From Haliclona indistincta (Eukaryota; Porifera; Demospongiae; Haplosclerida; Chalinidae), in NCBI GenBank assembly GCA_964017065.1, contig OZ024784.1, positions 13,497,152 through 13,561,151 on the forward strand: 64,000 nt of DNA. The letters run 5' to 3'. The notes under the pieces are model-generated. The model searched no databases and was not told where the DNA came from. It worked only from the letters and a program-made list of their open reading frames with translations. This document shows positions 23,482-42,507 of the stretch, in pieces (position 1 is the stretch's first letter; every line of letters starts with the position of its first letter). A program made the translations under genes and the position numbers.

Positions 23482-25821
23482 ATGGAGAATCAAGTAGGTT
23501 ACTCTTATCTTTTTGCTACTGTCCGTTTATTTTTAGCACACCAGGCAGATGATCAGAGACCAATGAAGGACTGGGTTCTGACTAAAGAGTCAGAATTGCG
23601 TATTGAAGTACTTGAAGATGACACAATAGATATAAAGGTGATCGCGTGACTGCATGTGCATAATCATGCAGATTAGTATGATTAATGTGTGAATTTAATG
23701 GCTTTAAAATATTAATAGCACTACAACATTTGATAGGCTATGCCCTTTTTACCCATATCATGCTGTTATGCACCTATCTAGTACGTATAATACATGTATA
23801 TAGTCGGCAATATATTATATAGATCCGTCATTATGTTTGAAACCATTATCATTCAATGTCCATATACAGTTTAAGGGATGTGTGAATGACAATCAGGACA
23901 TGGTTTAGTGCTTGACCTATTATCCTGACATATTATTATCTTGTGATGCTGCTTTAGCTGTTGTTTGGCAATGCTGAGGTGTTTGGCACAGAGCTAGTCA
24001 AGAGCAAGAACTACACTATTCCCAGCAGAGCAAAGATAGCTGTCTTCACATGGACTGGCTGCACACTGAGAGTATCCAAAGGAATAATTAATTTTATATT
24101 TAAAAATCTCTGTCTCTTGACTCATTGGATCAGGTACTAGGCTCTCCTCATGTGGTATATGTTTCCACAGAGACTCCAATGATGATTTACCTCAACGTAC
24201 ATGCTGTTATTGATCATCTCAGACAGAAAGCTGAGAGTAATGATGACTGTGGACCTAGGGTACCACCTTATGGCACTTCTTTTCGCCTCATTCACGTTCT
24301 CTCTCATGCCCAGGTGATGGTGTGTGGTCCTGGTGATGTTGGTAAGAGCACTCTGTGTAGAATACTGCTGAACTATGCTGTGAGGAAGAACAGGAAACCA
24401 TGTTTAGTGGACGTTGATGTGGGGCAGGTCAGCAGCAGCTTGAATAGTGTAACAGTGTAACCATACAACTTTTCTTCTCCCAAAAGACAACTATAGCAAT
24501 ACCAGGCACTGTAGGTAAGTTAGTTGCTAATGTTACCAACTGCTAACCTGTACATTACGTACCACAGGAATACTACCAATAGAACGTATTGCTGACATAG
24601 AAGAGGGCGGGTTCTCTAAAGAGGGAGCTCATGTGTTTCACTACGGTCATAACTCACCCGGACCTAACCTAAAACTATTCAATATACTGGTGTCTAGACT
24701 AGCTACAAGGCTTCAGGAGAGATGGAAAGTTGTTCCTAAAAGTAAGCACGATGCAATTACACACTCTGATATATTTTTTTGTACAGACAAGCATTCAGGT
24801 TGCATCATCAATACTTGTGGATGGGTAGACGGTAGCGGATACAAGTCACTCATTCATGTTGCTCAGTCTTTTGAAGGTGCACTCTTACACTCTGACATCA
24901 TTCAACTGTTGATTCATCAATGGTTGTAGCTAATGTCATTTTGGTACTCGACAATGAAAGGTTATTCAATGACTTGAGAAAGGATCTCCCTAAAGAGACT
25001 AACATACTTCGCTTACCAAAGTCTGGTGGAGTGAGTTACAGTGAGAACACAATAATCATGCTGGTACAGGTTGTTGCTCGTAGCCGTGTGTTTCGAAGAG
25101 CAATACGGGACAATGCTGTAAGAGAATACTTTTATGGAAAGAGTGGAATCAATTCATTATTTCCGTTCTCATTTGACGTCAAATTCTCTGATGTTGAAAT
25201 CTTCAAGATTGGAGGCAAGTGTGTGTTGCTTGTGTTGTGTGTTTCAATGCTAACTAGCTCCTGAGGTTCCTGAGTCTTGTCTTCCTATTGGTGCTCAACA
25301 AGAGGATGGCAGCACACAACTGCTACCAGTAGAGCTAGGTATAGCAACCGTGTGAGATCATGTCGTCATTATCATCACTGCAGGTAGAGATCTTGAGCAC
25401 AGTGTGGCTAGTCTGAGTATAGCTACTTCACTTGATGATAACCTGATCACTACTAGCAGTGCTGGATTCATATGCATGTAAGCCACAGGCACAATATGAA
25501 CATTTCGACAAGATATCAAGTGCAGTTATGTAACTATTTGGCTGTTAAGCATGGTGTTGACTTGGCTACTTATACTAGCTAAACTAGTACCATAATAATG
25601 TAAAAATCCCGAGACAATGCTCAATTGTTTAGCTCAATTCTTCAGTGGTGTGCAATGTGTAGCACACTATTAGTCGCTGATGTTCTTTTTTTCTCTTGAT
25701 CACTCACAGTAGTTCAGTGAAGCCAGAGCTTGGTATTATGACAGTGTTATCACCAGCTCCTAGTCCTCTACCACGCAAGTACCTTCTACTTAGTGATATC
25801 AAGTTCATGGACTTTAAATAA
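23482..25821 (+). CDS. CLP1: Polyribonucleotide 5'-hydroxyl kinase CLP1
   Basis: About ten exons encode a full CLP1. The N-terminal domain contains [29 protein letters not shown] (split over two exons). The central P-loop kinase domain has the Walker A motif [12 protein letters not shown], then [62 protein letters not shown] and [16 protein letters not shown]. The C-terminal domain has [37 protein letters not shown] and the closing [22 protein letters not shown]1 phosphorylates RNA 5'-OH ends and acts in pre-mRNA 3' cleavage factor IIm and with the TSEN tRNA-splicing endonuclease in the nucleus. Exon 1 is only 12 coding bases (MENQ) before a 5' intron. All catalytic motifs are intact. Confidence 0.97.
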
Positions 25822-26152
25822 AACAATTCTGACATCTCACTGTATTAAATTCAATTTCTTTCCTTCAAGTAATCTAATATTGCAACCTGGCACTAGCATT
25901 GACCAAGCGATAGAGCTGTTCAGTTTTGACGGTAAAATCTGATTGTGAGTACATGTCTGAATAATAATTGATGATGAATTGTATGTATTGAACAATTGAA
26001 TACAAAAATGATTAACACTCACATAATGCATTAAAACTAAACAATAAATTATAAAAGTACGTATAATACATCAGATATAAATGAGACGGATATGATTGAA
26101 AAGAAGGCAATACACCCTAACACAACTACTGAATACACGACACCATTTGTCA
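25822..26152. other. Convergent spacer, CLP1 / RTK1
   Basis: This 331 bp AT-rich spacer lies between convergent stops and carries an ATAAA-type poly(A) context directly at the CLP1 stop. No gene or repeat is recognised. Confidence 0.4.
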
Positions 26153-35466
<9,314 letters not shown>

Positions 35467-36753
35467 TGCGCCAACTATTCAGCTTCTCGGTCGGCGAACA
35501 GCAGAACGCGTGTGTACGATGATGAAGTTGGCTCGCATGCATGCAAGTAATAAGTAAGCGAGATACCGTAATAGATGTCTATTTATCAACATCATCAATA
35601 GTAATAATTGCGTACATCCATATGGATGTGGACCATGCAGTGATGCACCAGTATAATGCAAACCGTAGCAGTGATGCAAGACGCCTCGTGCAGGCTGCAG
35701 CTTAGTTTCATGTTGCATAATGCAACAAATATCATGCATTAATATCATCTTTGGTATGACTTCAAATTGTTCCTGCAGTGTTTATCCTGCTATTGTCTCA
35801 GTACAGAAAGGAAACAAAAATTAATAACATGGAAATGATTTTAAGTCAACTATGTATTATTCTTCATGACTACACCTTTCCTCTTGTAATGACAATGACA
35901 GCCGGATACATGTAAAGTGACAAATCCATCATCTAATAATGACACTCTCTCACAAATATTAATTTGCACTCTACATTGAAATTGAAATCAAGGTGCCCAA
36001 GATCTAAGATTCCCAAGACCAATCTAATGCAGTTCAGATCTTCTGAAGTGCAGTCCATGGAGAAGATCAATAGCAGTATAAGTACATTATCATTATACTG
36101 CAGGAAGTCATACCAAAGATCAGATCTTCTGGACTACAATCTTGTGCTTATAATTCAGGACGGTCATCAATAGTAACAACTATACGATTAGTCTGTAGCA
36201 CATTCTGTGAGATCAAAATCAACTTGACAGAATATGATAGTGTGTGAAGTACAGGGTTTTGTGGGGCTCTTGCAACACGTCTGTGGAATCGGAAGTAAAC
36301 GCTGCGACCAATCAAATTAGCGGATCGATCGAACACATGTAGAGCAGCTGTGATCAGCCTTTATTTCAGGCTCCATGAATTCATTGCAAGAACCCCACAA
36401 ACCCTGTACATAATGGTATTGATACTTGGATTTGTAGACGTGGTTACTAACTTATAGACAAAAGAGTTGCTCTTGCTTCAAGTTCACAGTAGCCCCTTTC
36501 TAATAACTGTCGTTGGCTCTGACTCACCCACCCACTCACTCAATAAATCCTAATTATTTTTCAGTAATTTCTTTGATCATAAATGCTTAATTGTAAGGAA
36601 TTTCTGTGACCAAACAAGCTCCTGGATACGAGGATGTCTGGACAGACAGTAAATAACTGCAGGTACACATGCACACACAAAGTTTTGTTTCTTGATTCCA
36701 AAAACAACAAACAAATGTCATAGTAAGTGGAGGGAAGCATCAAGTGCACTTAT
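35467..36753. other. Spacer upstream of RTK1 and downstream of RTK2
   Basis: This 1.3 kb contains the RTK1 promoter side, a MITE-like element (36250-36410) and otherwise AT-rich sequence with no supported gene. The nearby short frames are random-looking. Confidence 0.4.
36250..36410. mobile_element. MITE-like element with imperfect 25-bp terminal inverted repeats
   Basis: TACAGGGTTTTGTGGGGCTC on the left pairs with GAACCCCACAAACCCTGTA on the right with a few mismatches; the arms end at TTGCAA on both sides. TA borders both termini, consistent with a TA target-site duplication. The interior of about 110 bp is non-coding. Confidence 0.7.
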
Positions 36754-39700
36754 TCAAGAACTATCAGTTGAACCCATAGGAGTCTTCTTGACGTCAAGCA
36801 CAAAATATGGTCTGTTACAATCATGTATCTCTTGTTGGTCCAGTTTGTCAGGAGAGGCTTCAGATTCAAGACATTGACTAACATATCCAACAACTGATGA
36901 AAATTTTGGTCTCTCAGATGGTTTAAGAAACCAGCAACTCAGCATGATTGAATACCTGCAATAATGGTTGACAACAAGCTAATGCAGTACACGTGCTTGA
37001 CCCACATATCATCAGAACAAAGGGCTGGTTGCTTGAGCCTGCTTCCATTGGAGATGTATTCAGGAATTTCAGCATTGTCCACTCCAGGATATGGTCCACG
37101 ACCAAGACTGAACACCTCCCAACATGTCACTCCATATGACCACTATATATAAGAGTACATCAAGTTTTCACATGATCTTTCCTTAATTTGTCGAACAAAG
37201 TGTCTTTTATCAAGGCATGCACAGTACTGACCTGAAACTGAAACTACTAAAAATGCTGTGACCTTGGAATTCAGTCAGGTCTTATGAGGGATACAAATCT
37301 AGTAGTGACCAGGTGAGCATAAAATGCTGTTTAGACTTTCATTCTCATGTCAATCATTCATTTTACACAGCCAGTGTAAAACGTTGTGAACTAGTTAGAA
37401 AAAGTGTTGTTTAATTTGGTTAAAATTTTGACTAAAGCTGTCAAAGCACCACTATAACATTGATAGCCTATCACAATCATCACAATCATATCTAAAATGT
37501 CACAATCATCACAATCATATCTAAAATGTTGGTACTTACAATATCAGACTTCTCATTATAAATATTGTCCAAGAGGCTTTCAGGAGGCATCCATTTCACT
37601 GGTAGTCTAGTCTTGTGTCCTAGTCTGTAATACTGAGTAGCATACACATCTCGTGAAAATCCAAAATCTGCCACTTTAACCAACAATTGATCATCAATCC
37701 TATAAACAAGCAAAACATACTGAAACATACCCAACCTATCGTGATTATCTACACTAGTAACCACTTAGTAGTCCTGTTTACTTTACTCAAGATAACTAGA
37801 GTTCTTAGAACACATACCCTGTGCGCTGTGGTGTAATTAGTATGTAATTCATGGAGCAGTTACAAAATGCAGACTATTGCAGCTTGTTCAAGGTAGAGAT
37901 CAGTCATCCAGCTTGACTCTGAGCTTAGAATTAAGTTGTGCAAACGCCAGTGTGTTCTAAAGATGCACATGAAATCCTGAGAATATTATTACTCATAAAT
38001 CTATTTCCCGAATAGCATAGTCCACCAATTCTCCAATAGGATGAGCTTTGCTCTTGATGAACATCTGGAAGAAGCAATTCAGTTGATAGTCAAAGTGCCA
38101 AGCAGCAGTGACAAGGTTTTGTCCAAGTCATTTGCTTTTTTCTTCAAAGTACATAGCAGCAACATCTTCATCAGTGAATATAGTCCTGTACTGCCTTGGA
38201 TGTCGTCCAGTATCAGGCCATTGCATGTCAGCAACAGACAGAGTGAGAAACCATGTTGGTAGACAAGCTGCCTAATCAGTGCTAGTACATCATACATTGC
38301 TCTTTGAAAGTAGGCGCCTCTGGGTAAATTGGTATATTCTGCTAGCGCTCGATCAGCTCCCTCAGACCGGGCCAGGTAGCTAGCACACCCAGTTACCGTA
38401 ATGTTCTTATCAGTGGCGCAGTTGTTAGAAACAATGGTCATAGCACTCGACAGAAGACTCATCTGGCTTTCTAGGCATCATTCAAAGAAGATGAATTACA
38501 AAAACGAGCAGTATAGAGTCATTTTGTAGCGATTTTCGATCGGTAAGACAGTAAACAGCCGTGTTTTTTGATCACACACACACATATGGACTGACACAAA
38601 CGCTTAACCCTCCCGCACAGGGTAAAAAATGACATAGATTATACAAACTCTTAATATGCAGTAAGCACAACAATGATCACTTACTCACCAGAAAATATTT
38701 TGTCTCTTTTTACTACTAGCAGTCTACTACCGTCGCCACTTTGTAGTAAACAACACTTGCACCATGTGAAATAACTTACATGCAGTTTCGCGCAGCCAAG
38801 TCTCTATGTATGTATTTCAAATTTGCCAAGTACTCCATTCCTTTGGCTATGTCTAAACACATACTCAATAGATGGTATACTGCAAGGTTCTGCAAACATA
38901 CAATTAACAATATTCTGAATAAAATACTGTGACATGACTAACTTGAGGCAGGACATCAACATCATCATCTCCTCTTTTTCTAATTAAGAACGACTTCAAG
39001 TCTCCATTGCTCATCAGCGGCATCACGATCAATGGAAGACGATCTTCAGTATCAAAACAGACTCCCAGTAACCGTAGCACATTGGGATGGTCAAATTCCA
39101 ACATGATGGCTGATTCGGAAATGAATTCCTCCACTTCTTCAGCAGATGAGGTAGCTACAACAAATTAACACATACGAAACCAGTCAGTGTTCTGACAGCT
39201 AACACAACTCGTCACCACAAAGATTTCACCTTTTAGATGCTTGATAGCGACGTGGTTTTCAATGTGATAACCACCTTCCTCAGATACCATAACACCTCTA
39301 TGTACCTTACAAAATGCTCCTAGTGAATATACCATAAATATAGTACTATACATGCAAGTGCATGACTATACCTTCTCCTAGTTCATCTAAGATATGAATA
39401 TTCTTTGAACTGGTTAATACTTTTCCAAACATGTCCTTGTATCGTTGGTTTCTTAAAGCAGTGAGCTCGACCTCTTCTACTTCTTCCAGTGACAACACTG
39501 TTCCATTCGAGTTGAAGTTCTCTGTGTATTATGTTGTTGTGTTAATCTTGTAGGAAGGTAGGATAATGAATGATATCCTTACCGTTCATAGCATGTGTCA
39601 CCTTGTCTCTGCTACCTCTTGATCTTAGCAAATAAGGAAAAAATATTTTAGACTGTTTATGTACTACTACTCTTGATGACTAATGCTTAAAACATGTTGA

Positions 39701-40655
39701 ATGTGTACAAAAAGGAAAAAATACCGAAAGCTAAATGTTATATAAACACACGCCTGCTAGAAATTTTGAGGTAATTTTACCTCATTCTGCGAAATGCACA
39801 CCAAAAACAACCAATGACTGCAACCAGAACTGTTGTGGCTACGACACCAAGTGCAAGTCCAACACCTAATGCAATTGGGCCAGTCTCATCCTGACCATCA
39901 CCATCATAAGCTGTTGGAGTTGGAGAGTTGGCAATAGCTGGCTCTGCAAACAGTTATTACTTTCACTATGTTATCTAAGATTTTGTTAATAATACTTACG
40001 AAATAGAACACGACATATATCCTGAATATAACTCCTCAGCACAGCACATCCAAGGCCATTGATAAATACATAGACACTAGTGTGGTCTGTTTGATTAATT
40101 GCTTGCATGATGCAGTTTTGATCACGATCACAGATAGTGTCGTTACTGCAAACAGCACTCTCTTGATCAGGTTCACAAAATTTAGTGCACGACAAGGGAG
40201 AATTCTCATCACACAGGCTGTCAGGCATTGATCCATTGTTCAATAAAACAACTAGTTTAAGGCCACAACGGCACTTAGCATCAGTAACTTCTTTTGAAGC
40301 ACCTATCTTCCACGTGTACTTGACAACTTGCCAGCTATCCGGACCTCCTGTCTCGTTGATGACACATTCGCTGCGTATATATAAAGTGGCGTCGATAAGT
40401 GGTAAAAACTCATGCTAAGGATCGAATAACTACTGCACTGTCTCACCTTTCGTGTGTACCAGAAATATCTTCAACTGTACCATTGCATTCTGGAGGAAAC
40501 AGCCGCTAAAAAGTAGCGTGGCATATATATGGCATGTAAAGAAATAGCTCACCCGGAGAAGAGTGAAGCAAGGTGGACAGAAATTTGGATTGGGCAACAG
40601 AACATACAAAGAAAATCACAGATAGAAGGAAGATAACACGGCTGTCGTGATCCAT
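36754..40655 (-). CDS. Receptor tyrosine kinase 2 (paralog of RTK1)
   Basis: ATG 40655 gives the signal peptide [20 protein letters not shown]. The ectodomain is short and Cys-rich (about 40500-39990; [37 protein letters not shown]). The transmembrane segment [20 protein letters not shown] lies near 39860. Kinase exons: [12 protein letters not shown] (glycine loop with Cys at the third position), VAIKHLK (near 39240), [23 protein letters not shown] (near 38800), [16 protein letters not shown] (near 37650), [23 protein letters not shown] and [14 protein letters not shown]. Exon structure, the conserved VCFDT(P/E)D.LPLIV block and the YxxxYY loop are shared with RTK1, so a tandem duplication is likely. 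The tail is short (about 50 aa). The protein ends ...[11 protein letters not shown]. Confidence 0.88.
38005..38462 (-). pseudogene. Decayed Helitron Rep/helicase-like fragment in RTK2 intron
   Basis: On the minus strand a first frame reads ...[14 protein letters not shown] and [10 protein letters not shown]. After a shift near 38260 a second frame continues [35 protein letters not shown], a TGA, then [20 protein letters not shown] and [10 protein letters not shown]. The FLTLS.AD..WPD and F..FI....HPIGE.VDY patterns belong to the Helitron-like N-terminal domain of Helitron Rep-helicase proteins. The frameshift plus the internal TGA make this a non-functional fossil. It lies between the kinase exons encoding HRDLAARN and DFG and should be spliced out. 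Confidence 0.75.
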
Positions 40656-41045
40656 TTCTCCGTTGATTTACAGTGGATCGTTTGTGGCCTCGTTCGGGAT
40701 CTATGATTAATCTTTACTGGAATTTCCTCTTTCATTCTGAGCAATGATTTGATATCTTTTTCTATTAATGTTTGCCGTAAGAGAGCAGCTTCAACTGTAA
40801 ACGGAACGGTACATGTGACTAACATGCATTTCTCGTGTTCACAGTCAAATGCAAGAAATAGCAAACAATGATGCACTTGTGTTGTGAGAATTTATCGACA
40901 TATCTTTTATCGTACTATTATCAAAAGTGAATAGAAAGACATATTAATTTTTTTCAAAGATGTACTGATAACATCTTTCTTTAGAACACAATAATTATAA
41001 TAAATAATTGATCTGATACTGTAATGTCAACAATATACACGAGGT
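40656..41045. promoter_or_regulatory. Upstream spacer of RTK2
   Basis: This 390 bp of AT-rich sequence lies between the RTK2 start and the stop of the next minus-strand gene. It must hold the RTK2 promoter and the 3' UTR of the tyrosine-rich gene. No other feature is seen. Confidence 0.4.
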
Positions 41046-42246
41046 CTACTGATAGTTGGGGTTGCTGGTCGTATAGGAGTATGCTATGTCTGGTAAATGA
41101 GCAGGTTTGGGTTTGACAAATGAGGCTGGGTACTCCAGTGTCTGCTGTGACTCGTATTCAAATTCGGTCAATTCTTCACGATTATCTCCATCATTCATGA
41201 ATCGTGTGCTGGCAGCACTTCGCTCATAGTCTTGACCGACTAGATTTTCAGATTTCTGATATATAGCAACATTTTGAAGATGTTGGTGTTCGCCTGGTGC
41301 TCCAATGTCTTCTTCAAACATATCTGTAATAATAAAGAATGACTTGACAACTTAAAACAAAAGTTGACTATTGGGTAGCAATTAGGACTTTCTCCAACTG
41401 GTTAGTATCCTGATTTCACACATCTACATGTGTAAATTAAGCATTATTCTTTTTGCTTTTGAATCAATTACATTACTTGTTTAGAAAAACAATTGCACAG
41501 TATTAAGCAAAGAAAAACAGTTAATTATTAGAGCAGAACGACAATTTTACACACATCAGCTTTATGATTGGTAACAACTTCCTTATTCAATGCGCTGACC
41601 AGCAGTGCTAAAATCTAGTAGAAACCAACTGGTAGAAATAGATAGATATCATATTGAACCGTTTTGAGAACTACAACTGTTTTTAGATATTGCTTGTTTG
41701 TGTACACTTAGCCTGTTGCCTGGTCTGTAATAATTCTCCCAACCTGGTCCTGCATTACACATTGTAACAAGAGCTACACGGTAACCAATACAATAGCTGT
41801 AGTTAGAGGATATTCTATCAACGATAATGTCTGATAACACAAGCTACAACAATGCCTTCTTGTGTGTGGACATCATGACCAATATGGACCTATGTCACCA
41901 GCACTAGCACACCTTATGTCACTTTAAAATGATACAAGCTTGCAGATCATACAGGTCCCTCAGAATTATGCACAGTATTCTATCAATTGTTTTTAGTGTC
42001 TGCAAAGCAAACATGCAAGCTCATCACACCAGGGCTTGGTGAGCTGTCCTTACGCCGGTGTTTTCTTCCTGATGTCACGCAGCGACAGCATAGAATACAT
42101 ACATAGAATAGTGTGCAGAGGAGTGTAGCTGCTACAATGTAGACTACTATCATCCAGTCTCTTAAGTAGATTGGTGTCTCAGCTGGAATATAAGTCAAAT
42201 AATAATAATTTTCTACAGTATCTAGCGTTGACTTACGTTCAGCCAT
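41046..42246 (-). CDS. Small tyrosine-rich transmembrane protein with C-terminal NPxY
   Basis: Three exons join in phase to about 146 aa. The first contributes only 10 coding bases (MAE plus one base). Residues about 13-36 (DWMIVVYIVAATLLCTLFYV) are a membrane helix followed by CCRC and a basic SGRKHRRK stop-transfer stretch. Only about a dozen residues precede the helix and there is no separate signal peptide, so it resembles a type III transmembrane adaptor. The about 100-residue tail carries seven tyrosines, in contexts NVAIYQK, QDYERS, EFEYES, TLEYPAS, IAYSYT and the C-terminal SNPNYQ, an NPxY motif. No known family is recognised. Its position beside two RTKs makes a phosphotyrosine docking role an attractive inference, but nothing here proves it. 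The intron 41326-42000 holds no extra coding exon that I can support. Confidence 0.7.
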
Positions 42247-42367
42247 GTGGTGACAGTAATTGACGACGTGGTGGAGCTAGTTAGTGTTAGTTGGCCTAGC
42301 TTACTTGGAAGCTTCTAGCTCAAACGCTCTATCTGGCTAGCTAACTAAAATAAGGCGGGGCTGATCA

Positions 42368-42400
42368 CGCATGCGTAGCGCGTACGCGCGTGCGCGTTTT
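42368..42400. promoter_or_regulatory. CpG-rich, NRF1-like sequence in divergent promoter
   Basis: CGCATGCGTAGCGCG and CGCGCGTGCGCG lie in the 261-bp spacer between starts at 42246 (-) and 42508 (+), resembling the NRF1 consensus YGCGCAYGCGCR. The following 40 bp (GAGCGCGCGCGCACGATCGAG) is the most CpG-dense stretch of the window. Confidence 0.5.
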
Positions 42401-42507
42401 AAATTTTGCTCGAGCGCGCGCGCACGATCGAGCACGAGCGTGTACTCGAAACATTTCACACGCTCTCGTTTTCCCACGTGCTTGTGTTTATGTGGTATCC
42501 TTGTGGC

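Noticed and set aside
38079..38462. 127-aa frame as an independent gene or extra RTK2 exon
   Set aside because: It is part of the frameshifted Helitron fragment; the conserved motifs switch frame at about 38260.
41649..41840. 63-aa minus-strand frame in the intron of the tyrosine-rich gene
   Set aside because: No consensus splice sites in a compatible phase, and no conserved-looking motif.
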